From Phycisphaerae bacterium (GTDB lineage Bacteria > Planctomycetota > Phycisphaerae > Sedimentisphaerales > Anaerobacaceae): 64,000 bases of DNA. Each line of letters starts with the position of its first letter. The stretch's first letter is position 1. The DNA lies in assembly GCA_026386805.1 (NCBI GenBank), contig JAPLMX010000221.1:1-64000 (forward strand), given 5' to 3'. The translations under genes and the position numbers were made by a program. The notes under the pieces are model-generated. The model did not search any database. It saw only the letters and a program-made list of their open reading frames with translations, and was not told where the DNA came from. Below are positions 54,305-62,007 of this stretch, piece after piece.

Positions 54305-55264
54305 CTAATATGCTTCCTGCCCGAACAGGGCGCTGATGGATTCATCTCTGTGAATCCGCTTGATCGCCTCTCCCAGCATCACCGCCACGCTGAGCACTTT
54401 GATTTTTTTGATCTGTTTGGCTTCTTCGGTCAGGGGGATCGTGTTGGTCACGACGATCTCATCAATGGGGGCCTTCGCCAGCCGCTCCAGTGCCGGCGGC
54501 GCAAACACGCCGTGAGTGACCCCCACGTAAACCTTCTTGGCACCGCGCTCCTTGACCAGCTCGGCCGCCGTACAGATCGTGCCGGCGGTGGCGATGATGT
54601 CGTCGCACATCAGGACGTTGCACCCCTCGACCGAGCCGATCAGCTCGCCGGCCTGGACCTGCGAGCCGCTGATCCGCTTCTTGTGAACAATCGCCAGATC
54701 GCCGTTCAAGTGGCCGGCATAGCGGGCCGCCGTCTTGAGGTTGCCCACGTCCGGCGAGACCACCGACAGGTCCGGAATCTTTTTATCCCTGAAGTACCGG
54801 CTCAGCACCAGCTCCCCGGTCAGATGATCCACCGGGATATCGAAGAACCCCTGCAACTGGTGTGCGTGCAGGTCGATCGCGAGGACCCGGTCGGCCCCGG
54901 CGGTCGTAATAAGATTGGCCACCAGCTTGGCCGTGATGGGCACGCGGCCCTCATCCTTGCGGTCCTGACGAGCGTACCCGAAGTAGGGCATCACCGCCGT
55001 GATCCGCTTGGCGCTGGCCCGGCGCAGGCAATCGAGATAGATCAGCAGCTCCATCAGGTGCTCATCCTGCGGCCGGCACGTGGACTGGACGACGAAGCAA
55101 TCCCGGCCCCGCACATCATCCTCGATCCGGATCAGCTTCTCGCCGTCCGGGAACGTGCTGATTTTTGAACCCCCGATAGGCAGACCCAAGTACTTGCAGA
55201 CCTCGATAGCCAGACTCGGATTGCTGCTTCCGGAGAAGATCTTAAGATTGTCGTTCAGAAACAT
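54305..55264 (-). CDS. prs: Ribose-phosphate pyrophosphokinase
   Basis: A 319-residue enzyme making PRPP from ribose 5-phosphate and ATP. Conserved blocks are IFSGSSNPSLAIEVCKYLGL, YFGYARQDRKDEGRVPITAK with the flexible loop, VLAIDLHAHQLQGFFDIPVD and the PRPP-binding VLMCDDIIATAGTICTAAEL. The length is that of class I enzymes. It lies between glmU and rplY, a common arrangement. Confidence 0.96.
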   Translation of the reverse strand: MFLNDNLKIFSGSSNPSLAIEVCKYLGLPIGGSKISTFPDGEKLIRIEDDVRGRDCFVVQSTCRPQDEHLMELLIYLDCLRRASAKRITAVMPYFGYARQDRKDEGRVPITAKLVANLITTAGADRVLAIDLHAHQLQGFFDIPVDHLTGELVLSRYFRDKKIPDLSVVSPDVGNLKTAARYAGHLNGDLAIVHKKRISGSQVQAGELIGSVEGCNVLMCDDIIATAGTICTAAELVKERGAKKVYVGVTHGVFAPPALERLAKAPIDEIVVTNTIPLTEEAKQIKKIKVLSVAVMLGEAIKRIHRDESISALFGQEAY

Positions 55265-55282
55265 TCCAATCAGCCCCTTGTC

Positions 55283-55393
55283 ATTTATGATTTACGATTT
55301 TTGATTTATGATTTGGCGTCGCTTGCGGAGCAGAAAAGACTCTCGGTGCTCTCTCCTCAAATCAACAATCAAAAATCTACAATCAAAAATCCG
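55283..55393. repeat. Heptad-phased inverted repeat, glmU-prs spacer
   Basis: The left arm ATTTATG ATTTACG ATTTTTG ATTTATG ATTTGGC and the right arm AAATCAACAATCAAAAATCT continuing ACAATCAAAAATCC pair imperfectly. The middle begins GGCGTCGCTTGCGGAG, shared with the copy at 56838-56933. Confidence 0.7.
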
Positions 55394-55407
55394 TCGTGTG
55401 CTCACTC

Positions 55408-56643
55408 CTACGGCTCTGATTTTCCATTGACCTGACTGACATTTTGCTGCGAGACGACCAGGCCCGCGCCGACGTTCGCTCCCGCCGGCAAGACCAACGG
55501 GGCGATCAAGACGGTGCCGGACCCGATGTAGCAGCCGTCACCGACCGTAGTCTGATTCACGTTCTCGCCGTCGAAGTTGGCGGTGATCGATCCGGCCCCG
55601 ACGTTCACATCGCGTCCGATAATGGCGTCGCCCAAGTAGCTGTGGTGCCGCGCCCGGACCCCATCGGCCAGGCTCGCGTTCTTGAGCTCCGTGAAGACGC
55701 CCAGCACGACGTCGTTGCCGATCACGGTCCCGTGCCGGAGAAAAGCGAACGGGCCGATCCGGCAGTCGCGGCCGATCTTGACCTCGCCATGGATATAGAC
55801 GAACGGCTCGATCACCGTGTCTTGCCCGATTTTCGCGCGGGCGTCGATCCAGGTGTTTTCCGGGTCCACGATCGTTACGCCGTTTTCCATCAACTCCTGC
55901 TGGACACGGTGCTGCATGATCTTGCTGGCAACGCACAACTGCGCCCGGCTGTTGACGCCGACGGCCTCTTCCGGCCGGACCGCCGTCACAGCCACTACCT
56001 TGTTGCCCGCCGCGATGATCACCGACAAGGCATCTGTCAGGTAGTACTCCTGCTTGACGTTGTCCGGCTTGACCTTCTCCGCCGCCCGGAACAGAACCTG
56101 GTTGTTGAACAGGTAGTAGCTCGGATTCACCTCTTGCACGGCCCGCTGCGCCGGCGTGCAATCGCTGTCCTCGACGATGCCCTGGATATTGCCATAGGCG
56201 TCGCGGACGATCCGTCCGTAGCCCGTGGGGTCCTCCAGGACCGCCGTAGCCAGCGTCGCCGCCGACTGCTCGGCCTCGTGCTTCTCGATCAGGGTCTGGA
56301 GCGTCTTGGCCCGGATCAGGGGCCCATCGCCGCAGAGCACGAGCGTCTGGCCCGCGAAGCTGGTCAGATGCTCCTTGCAACACATGACCGCGTGGGCCGT
56401 TCCCTTCTGCTGGGGCTGCTGGACCCAGACGATATCCGACGACTCCTCGGCAAACCGCTCTTTCACCTGCTCGGCGCCGAAGCCGACGACGACGTAAATC
56501 TTGTCCACGCCGACAGTTCGGCACGCATCGAGGACGTACGCCAGCATCGGCCGGCCGGACACCTCGTGCAGCACCTTCGGCAGGTGGGTGTTCATCCGGC
56601 TGCTCACGCCCGCCGCCAGCAAAATCGCCACTCGATCAGCCAT
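55408..56643 (-). CDS. glmU: Bifunctional GlmU-like uridylyltransferase/acetyltransferase, short form
   Basis: A 411-residue protein. Residues 1-225 are the nucleotidyltransferase (ILLAAGVSSRMNTHLPKVLH; VQQPQQKGTAHAV; GDGPLI). The C-terminal beta-helix corresponds to GlmU's acetyltransferase, with FAFLRHGT, ELKNASL, RHHSYLGD and GAGSITANFDG matching conserved residues. Compared with E. coli GlmU (456) it is about 45 residues shorter, and the lysine-rich loop after NFDG reads ENVNQTT, so acetylation may be altered. It supplies UDP-GlcNAc for peptidoglycan and for the lipid A genes in this window. Confidence 0.9.
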   Translation of the reverse strand: MADRVAILLAAGVSSRMNTHLPKVLHEVSGRPMLAYVLDACRTVGVDKIYVVVGFGAEQVKERFAEESSDIVWVQQPQQKGTAHAVMCCKEHLTSFAGQTLVLCGDGPLIRAKTLQTLIEKHEAEQSAATLATAVLEDPTGYGRIVRDAYGNIQGIVEDSDCTPAQRAVQEVNPSYYLFNNQVLFRAAEKVKPDNVKQEYYLTDALSVIIAAGNKVVAVTAVRPEEAVGVNSRAQLCVASKIMQHRVQQELMENGVTIVDPENTWIDARAKIGQDTVIEPFVYIHGEVKIGRDCRIGPFAFLRHGTVIGNDVVLGVFTELKNASLADGVRARHHSYLGDAIIGRDVNVGAGSITANFDGENVNQTTVGDGCYIGSGTVLIAPLVLPAGANVGAGLVVSQQNVSQVNGKSEP

Positions 56644-56660
56644 GAAACGATCCTGACAGT

Positions 56661-56757
56661 TTACAACTTGTGATTTTTGATTTCGAGAGAGGACAGCAAG
56701 ACCTGTCCTGCCACGAGCACCGCCAAATCAAAAATCGTCAGTCAAGAATAGTAAATC
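56661..56757. repeat. Heptad-phased inverted repeat left of tRNA-Gln
   Basis: GATTTTTGATTT and AAATCAAAAATC form a perfect 12-bp stem around a GC-rich loop; the right arm extends as GTCAGTCAAGAATAGTAAATCC. It fills the gap between tRNA-Gln and glmU. Confidence 0.7.
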
Positions 56758-56764
56758 CAAACAC

Positions 56765-56836
56765 CTACCCGGCCAGGACTCGAACCTGGAATAGGAGGAC
56801 CAAAACCTCCTGTGTTGCCGATTACACCACCGGGTA
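56765..56836 (-). tRNA. tRNA-Gln (TTG)
   Basis: Acceptor TACCCGG/CCGGGTA, anticodon stem GGAGG/CCTCC with loop TTTTGGT giving TTG, T arm CCAGG-TTCGAGT-CCTGG and discriminator G, as usual for Gln. CCA is not encoded. It is flanked on both sides by heptad hairpins. Confidence 0.92.
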
Positions 56837-56837
56837 A

Positions 56838-56933
56838 TCAAATTGATGATTTGGCGTCGCTCGCGAGACAGGACGAGTCCCGCCAGCTTGCTGCAAATCA
56901 ACAATCAAAAATCTAGAATCACAAATTCTTCCA
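56838..56933. repeat. Heptad-phased inverted repeat right of tRNA-Gln
   Basis: AATTGATGATTTGGCGTCGC opens the left arm, and AAATCAACAATCAAAAATCT forms the right arm. The first 13 bases of the middle match the copy at 55283. Two hairpins so placed would bracket the tRNA transcript. Confidence 0.6.
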
Positions 56934-57171
56934 ACGCTGTCACGGAGACCGCCCTAAAGCGGTCCGGTAGGACCTTGTCGGAGGCTTGAGTCAGCCACGC
57001 CGTGATCCTGCTGACCCCTACGGCCGCCCACGCGGCCACATCTACCCCTTGCGACAAAGGTAGTCCTAACGCCCGGACTATATCCTGCCCGAGGCACGCA
57101 GTCAACTATTTTGCACGATATGGAGAAAAAAGGTCAAAGCGCAGCCGCTCCACACCCCGTGCTTGTGCCGT

Positions 57172-58137
57172 CTACTTGACGGCAGGCTCCCACATTTTCT
57201 CACTCATTTCGACTTTGGAGGTCGTGTCGAAGGTGCTCGGAATGGCCATCATGGGCTGCCCCTGGGCCGAGTCGCCCACCTTGATTTCCCCCTTGAGCTG
57301 CTGGTGGCCCTGCTCCATCTGGATCAGACCGGTCGCCTCCACGATCCGGATCGTGGCTTCCTGGCTGCCGGACACGTCAAACCTCAGTTTCATTCCCTGG
57401 GCATCCAGCGGCGGGGCGGCGGGATTGGACCGGATGGTCGAGGTCTGCCCGATCGTCGCAACGCCGGCTTCTTGCTTCTGCAAGGTCCACTTGGACTCCT
57501 CGATCCTCCCGAATCCCGTTGTCATGACCTTCTTTTCGCTCCAGGACTGACCCTGTTCCACGGGTTTGTCGGGATAGACGCTCATCAGGTTTTCTGTCAT
57601 TTCTTTCACACCCTGCTTGTCAAGGAACGCAGCCGCGACGTTCCCCATCGGACCGGCCTCCGCACCCGGAGGCAGCTTCTTCTGAACCGCCGCCTTCATC
57701 TGCTCGACGCCGTTGACATCGAGGACCCGGCCTTTCGGGCTGACCTTGACAACGTAGCTTTGACTCACAAGGGCGGCGACAGGCTCGGTCCCGGCGGGTG
57801 GGGTCGCCTGCTGCGCCGAATCGTAACTCAGGGTCCCCATCGCGCCGGTCTGTTTGGCCATGCACCAGGTGAAGGTATATCGAATCCGTGTATTGCCCGT
57901 AGCGTCCACGTCGAGAACATCCAGCTTCATGCCCATCCCAATGGCGATGTCGATCACCTGCTGCTGGTTCATGACGGTCTGGGTGATGTGCTGATCGACC
58001 GTGGTCTTTTGGTAGTAGGTCTTGCCCTTGGCAAGCTTCAACTGCAATGAGACGGCAGCTCCGCCGTTGCTGCACAGAGCGCCAGATGTAATGCCGGCCA
58101 CGACAAACAGGAACAGCCCAAACCTTCGCTTTTCCAT
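57172..58137 (-). CDS. Exported DUF6263-like protein
   Basis: A 321-residue protein with a signal peptide (MEKRRFGLFLFVVAGITSGA). The mature part begins VSLQLKLAKGKTYYQKTTVD, followed by a repeated beta-strand pattern (DVDATGNTRIRYTFTWCMAK; VVKVSPKGRVLDVNG; EATIRIVEATGLIQMEQGHQ). This is the architecture of DUF6263 family proteins, periplasmic or surface-exposed with no known activity. I start at ATG 58137, which gives a clean signal; GGAGG lies close in front. It is preceded upstream, on the same strand, by a sugar kinase gene. Confidence 0.75.
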   Translation of the reverse strand: MEKRRFGLFLFVVAGITSGALCSNGGAAVSLQLKLAKGKTYYQKTTVDQHITQTVMNQQQVIDIAIGMGMKLDVLDVDATGNTRIRYTFTWCMAKQTGAMGTLSYDSAQQATPPAGTEPVAALVSQSYVVKVSPKGRVLDVNGVEQMKAAVQKKLPPGAEAGPMGNVAAAFLDKQGVKEMTENLMSVYPDKPVEQGQSWSEKKVMTTGFGRIEESKWTLQKQEAGVATIGQTSTIRSNPAAPPLDAQGMKLRFDVSGSQEATIRIVEATGLIQMEQGHQQLKGEIKVGDSAQGQPMMAIPSTFDTTSKVEMSEKMWEPAVK

Positions 58138-58236
58138 GACCTCCACACCTCTTAAAAGAACGACACCCAACCCGACCGAACAACGTGCCCAACGGCGCGA
58201 CGGCCGCCGAAGGGCCCACGTACTACGACCGGGATT

Positions 58237-59187
58237 CTACACAATCTCGACCGCCACCGCTATCTCTTTGTTCATCCACGCCGACGGCTCGCTCTCCGTC
58301 CAGCCCCACGCGTGAGCGGCGGCCGCCTTCAGGCCCTTGGCCAGTGCGTCTTGAGGACAAGCCGTCTCCCGAATGCCGGCCAGGAAACCCGCCAGCAGGT
58401 AATCGCCACAGCCCACGGTTGACAGCACTTTCCCCTGGGTTTCGCAGCGGCCGGTCCAAGCGGCCTCTTTCATGACGATCAGGGCGCCCTTCTCACCCCG
58501 GCTGATCAAGACCATGTCCATCCCGTCCAGCAAGCGTCGGCCCGCCTCGGCAAGCCTCTCGGGTGTGTCTTCCACGGGGAAACCGAGCAACTCGCGCAGT
58601 TCCTCGACGTTGGGAGCGATCAGCCGGGGCAGACCGGTCTCGACGATGCTCTTGAGAGCAGGGCCGTGCGTATCGACCACGATCTGCGCCCCCAAGCGAT
58701 GGCAAGTCCGCACCAGATGGACCGTCGGCTCCAGCAACCCGCCGACAGGCATTGCGCCTGCGAAGACGCAGACATCGCCTTCGTGGACGAGCTTGCCCAG
58801 ATCGGTGTTGAGCCGCTCGATGCTGAGCGAAGAGGCGAGTTCGCTCTTCAGTCGAAGATGCATCTCGCGATGGTAGAGCGTGTCGACAACGGTGATATTC
58901 TGGCGAGTCCTGCCTTCGGCCGCCGTCATTTGGACGTCGATCCGCCCATCCAGCCGTGCGACGGCCTTTTCCATCTCGCCGTAGTCGTCCCGCCCCCACA
59001 ACCCTGCGGCGACGCTCCCCCATCCCATCCACGCCAAGGCATACGAGACGTTCAGGGCCTTGCCCGCCGGCCGGACGACCTGGTCGTCGATCTGGGCGTG
59101 GCGGCCCCAATCCAAGTCCCGGCCCCGGCAACGGATGTCCCACGCCGGCGATAAGCCAATTGTGATAATTCGTCTGCATTCTTTCAC
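58237..59187 (-). CDS. PfkB-family sugar kinase (1-phosphofructokinase-like)
   Basis: A kinase of about 316 residues. It begins VKECRRIITIGLSPAWDIRC, close to the LacC/FruK opening 'ITVTLNPAID', and has the sugar-binding GKALNVSYALAWMGWGSVAA, the nucleotide-binding ISRGEKGALIVM and the catalytic VGCGDYLLAGFLAG, where GCGD replaces the usual GAGD. The substrate is probably a phosphorylated hexose such as fructose 1-phosphate or tagatose 6-phosphate; no transporter gene is adjacent. The GTG at 59187 is chosen over a TTG at 59235 because homology begins there. Confidence 0.82.
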   Translation of the reverse strand: MKECRRIITIGLSPAWDIRCRGRDLDWGRHAQIDDQVVRPAGKALNVSYALAWMGWGSVAAGLWGRDDYGEMEKAVARLDGRIDVQMTAAEGRTRQNITVVDTLYHREMHLRLKSELASSLSIERLNTDLGKLVHEGDVCVFAGAMPVGGLLEPTVHLVRTCHRLGAQIVVDTHGPALKSIVETGLPRLIAPNVEELRELLGFPVEDTPERLAEAGRRLLDGMDMVLISRGEKGALIVMKEAAWTGRCETQGKVLSTVGCGDYLLAGFLAGIRETACPQDALAKGLKAAAAHAWGWTESEPSAWMNKEIAVAVEIV

Positions 59188-59245
59188 GTAGCCACCGAAG
59201 TCATGATCACAAAGCCTTCTCTTCCCCCTTCCCAAGGGGAGATGG

Positions 59246-59258
59246 TATAATCGATACT
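59246..59258 (+). promoter_or_regulatory. -10 box placing the start point at an ATG
   Basis: TATAATcgatactATG: the -10 box ends 7 bases before the ATG at 59259, so transcription would begin at or next to the start codon, giving a leaderless mRNA. No good -35 box is seen. Confidence 0.5.
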
Positions 59259-59456
59259 ATGAAATCGCTGCTCGAGAGCAATCCTTACTTAGCCGACCCG
59301 GTGACTCGCAGGATGATCTTGCGCCACAACGCACGAGAGTCCTCTATCTTCGAGGGGGCACGTGGCATTCCTGCTCAGCCCCTCGGACGTGTGCGCAAGC
59401 GGCGTTCCAGGGCTTCCACGAAAAGAGCCGTCAAGACTTCGTGGTCTTGCACGTAG
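59259..59456 (+). CDS. Fic-antitoxin-like small protein
   Basis: A 65-residue protein, MKSLLESNPYLADPVTRRMI then LRHNARESSIFEGARG and a basic tail. The stretch SSIFEG fits the (S/T)xxxE(G/N) inhibitory-helix motif that blocks ATP binding in Fic AMP-transferases. The Fic gene is next to it but convergent, and the last third of this frame is antisense to the Fic C-terminus, which is unusual for a toxin-antitoxin pair. Tail residues may therefore be fortuitous. There is no Shine-Dalgarno, in line with leaderless translation. Confidence 0.5.
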   Translation: MKSLLESNPYLADPVTRRMILRHNARESSIFEGARGIPAQPLGRVRKRRSRASTKRAVKTSWSCT

Positions 59457-60072
59457 CCTCTTCTCACGGCCTCCAGATACGCCGCACGCGCCTTCCCGGC
59501 ACCTCGGCCAACAAAGCCATAATCGGGACCGGGGAGACCCGCCTGAAAAACCATCAGGTCGGATACCCATCTTGCCAGTCGTCCGTTCCCTTCACGGAAT
59601 GGATCAGCAGCAACTCCGCGTGCACCTCGGCGATGCATCTTGCGATCTGAGCCAAGGGGCCGGGGCGGCACGGGGTACATTGCGCGAGCACGCCCTTCTC
59701 AAAGGCACCCATATTCTGGCCAACGCGGAACGCCGGCGGCCAGCGAAAGTCGCCCTTGGCCAGTTCCACCGTCCAATATCGCCCAGCCCACTCGTAGATT
59801 CCACCCAACCAGTCCCGATGCATCCGACATAGCATCCCAGCGGTCAGACGAGTATGTGGCCCGATGCGGCCCAGATACTTCTCCTGCACCCTTACCAAAG
59901 CCTCGAACTCCACACGGTCCATCTCCAACTTGCACCGGATGCCGAGTCGGTTCTTCAGCACCCGCATACGCGAGCCAGGTTCGTATTCTGCTTCCATGCC
60001 TTTCGGCGTGACGTAGCGGCCCGGCATACGGTTCCGATTCGTCCGACGATTCGGCTCGCCTTCGCTCGCCAT
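59375..60072 (-). pseudogene. Fic-domain AMP-transferase, frameshifted in its active site
   Basis: Frame one gives GRYVTPKGMEAEYEPGSR, GGIYEWAGRYWTVELAKGDF, RWPPAFRVGQNM and IAEVHAELLLIH; frame two continues FREGNGRLARWVSDLMVFQA to GLPGPDYGFVGRGAGK and the stop at 59375. Together they make a Fic protein of about 230 residues with the motif HPFREGNGR. At the junction (about 59599-59604) the bases read ATCCATTCCGTGAAGGG where ATCCATCCATTCCGTGAAGG would be expected: loss of one CCAT unit by slippage. The toxin is thus inactive, or phase-variable. Confidence 0.8.
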
Positions 60073-60082
60073 AAGAAAGGTC

Positions 60083-61129
60083 CTACATTTCTTTCGCCTG
60101 TTTGCGGGGGTGGTAGCCGGCTTGGAGCTGGCCGCAGGCGGCTTTGATCCGCCGGCCCATGCGGAAGCGGATTGTCGTCTCCACGCCCGCCTCTTTCAGA
60201 GCCGAGGCAAACCGCTGGATGCGCTCCCGGCTGCTGCCGGTGAATTCGCAGCCGGTGAACGGGTTGTGCTCGATCAGGTTCACGTTGTACATCAGGCCGC
60301 GCAGGAGCTTGACCAGCAGGTGCGCGTGCGTGATGGTGTCGTTGATCTTGTCGATCAGGACGTACTCGAACGTCACGCGCTGGCCGGTCGCGGCTTGATA
60401 CGTGCGCACGGCTTCCAGCAGTTCGGCGATCGGGTACTTGTCGGTGACCGGCATGAGTCTGCTTCGCAAGGTGTCCGTCGGTGCGCTAAGCGAGATTGCC
60501 AGGCGAGGTCGAATCTCCTCATCGGCCAGCTTCTTGATCCCCGGGACGATGCCGGAGGTGCTGATCGTGATGTGCCGGATGCCGATGTTCTTACCGGCCG
60601 AATGGTTCAGGATGCGAATGGACTTCAGCGCGGCATCATAGTTCAAGAACGGTTCGCCCATTCCCATGTAGACGAGGTTCGTGATCCGTCCGGCGTGTTC
60701 CTCGACCGTGTTGACCTGATCGACGATCTCGCCCGCCGTCAGGTTCCGCCGCAACGGAATGCGCCCCGTCGCGCAGAATGCGCAGCCCATCGGGCAACCC
60801 ACTTGGGTCGAGACGCACAAGGTCATCCGCTCCTCCTCCGGTAAGAGCACTGTCTCGATCCGCTCCCCATCGGCCAACTCGAACAGGTACTTTGCCGAGC
60901 CGTCCCGGTCGGTTAGAGCATCCACGACCTTGAGCTGCGAGATGAAGTACTCCTGCTCGGCAAGCTGTGTGCGGAACGCCTTGCTCAGCGTGCTGATCCC
61001 CGCGATCTCCCGGCCGTTCTGAACATGGATGAACTTGAAGAGGTAGCCGGCCAGATACGGCTTCTGTCCCAGCGCGACCACGACCTTCTCCAGGTCCTGT
61101 AGCGTCTTGTCTTTCAGATCTTTGTTCAT
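60083..61129 (-). CDS. rlmN: Dual-specificity rRNA/tRNA methyltransferase RlmN
   Basis: A 348-residue radical-SAM enzyme that methylates C2 of A2503 in 23S rRNA and A37 in some tRNAs. The iron-sulfur cluster motif is Cys112/Cys116/Cys119 (QVGCPMGCAFCATG). The methyl-carrying cysteines are Cys105 (TLCVSTQ) and a C-terminal Cys in IKAACGQL. N-terminal helices bind RNA. It is a housekeeping gene of normal length; the broken fic gene starts 10 bases downstream. Confidence 0.96.
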   Translation of the reverse strand: MNKDLKDKTLQDLEKVVVALGQKPYLAGYLFKFIHVQNGREIAGISTLSKAFRTQLAEQEYFISQLKVVDALTDRDGSAKYLFELADGERIETVLLPEEERMTLCVSTQVGCPMGCAFCATGRIPLRRNLTAGEIVDQVNTVEEHAGRITNLVYMGMGEPFLNYDAALKSIRILNHSAGKNIGIRHITISTSGIVPGIKKLADEEIRPRLAISLSAPTDTLRSRLMPVTDKYPIAELLEAVRTYQAATGQRVTFEYVLIDKINDTITHAHLLVKLLRGLMYNVNLIEHNPFTGCEFTGSSRERIQRFASALKEAGVETTIRFRMGRRIKAACGQLQAGYHPRKQAKEM

Positions 61130-61183
61130 TCGGTCATTCTATCAGATCTTGCGCCGTCAGTCGAATTCAGGCAAAAACCGCTA

Positions 61184-61212
61184 TTGTCCGGACCGGCAGA
61201 CCGGTCTATCAT
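61184..61212 (+). promoter_or_regulatory. Promoter of the ABC exporter operon
   Basis: TTGTCC, 17 bases, TATCAT. Only 6 bases separate the -10 box from the ATG at 61219, so the mRNA is probably leaderless. The spacer contains GACCGGCAGACCGG, a direct repeat that could be a binding site. Confidence 0.55.
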
Positions 61213-61218
61213 CTGCGG

Positions 61219-62007
61219 ATGATGACAGAGCAGTCCGGGCCCTTGCGGGTGCCTTCGGCGATGAAGGTGCTTTCGCTCGTGAATCTGTGCAAACGCTACG
61301 GCGCTCCCGTGGCGGTCGATGGCGTTTCGTTCGACGTCGGCCGCAATGAGATCGTCGGGCTGCTCGGTCCCAACGGGGCAGGAAAGACCACGATCATCAA
61401 CATGGTGCTCGGCATTCTCGAACCGACGGCGGGAACGATCCAGATCGAGGGCGTGGATATCGCGCTGCACCGCGGCCAAGCCCTGGAGCGGACGAATTTT
61501 ACCGCCGTCTACGCGCCGCTGCCGGGGAACCTGACGGTCTACCAGAATCTGCGGTTCTTCGGCCTCCTCTATGGAGTGCGCGGCCTCGCCACTCGCATCG
61601 AAGAGCTGCTCAAGCAGTTCGACATCGAGAGGTTTCGCGACACCAAGTGCGGCGTCCTCTCCTCCGGCGAGCAGACCCGCGCGGGCCTGGCCAAAGCGAT
61701 GCTCAACCAACCACACCTGCTGCTGCTCGATGAGCCGACGGCGTCGCTCGACCCCGCCTCGGCGCGGGACATTCGCGCCAAGATCTGCGAATTTGCCGGC
61801 CGGGAGGGCGTCGGCGTACTATGGACCTCACACAACATGGTCGAGGTCGAGAAGGTGTGCGACCGCGTGCTGTTTCTCTCGCATGGCAAGATCCTGCTCG
61901 AAGGCGATCCGAAGACCCTGCCCCACGAGTACGGCAAAGAGACGCTCGAAGACCTGTTCATCACCGTGGCAAACGAGCCGCTCACGCTGGGGGGCAACGG
62001 AGCATGA
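61219..62007 (+). CDS. ABC-2 type transporter, ATP-binding subunit
   Basis: A 262-residue ATPase: Walker A LLGPNGAGKTT (48-58), signature LSSGEQ (147-152), Walker B HLLLLDEPTASLD (166-178) and the H loop in TSHNM. The usual Q loop position is weakly marked. It powers export through the membrane subunit that follows with an ATGA overlap. The group (CcmA/NodI/Nod-like) exports polysaccharides, antibiotics or lipids; the substrate here is unknown. Confidence 0.93.
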   Translation: MMTEQSGPLRVPSAMKVLSLVNLCKRYGAPVAVDGVSFDVGRNEIVGLLGPNGAGKTTIINMVLGILEPTAGTIQIEGVDIALHRGQALERTNFTAVYAPLPGNLTVYQNLRFFGLLYGVRGLATRIEELLKQFDIERFRDTKCGVLSSGEQTRAGLAKAMLNQPHLLLLDEPTASLDPASARDIRAKICEFAGREGVGVLWTSHNMVEVEKVCDRVLFLSHGKILLEGDPKTLPHEYGKETLEDLFITVANEPLTLGGNGA

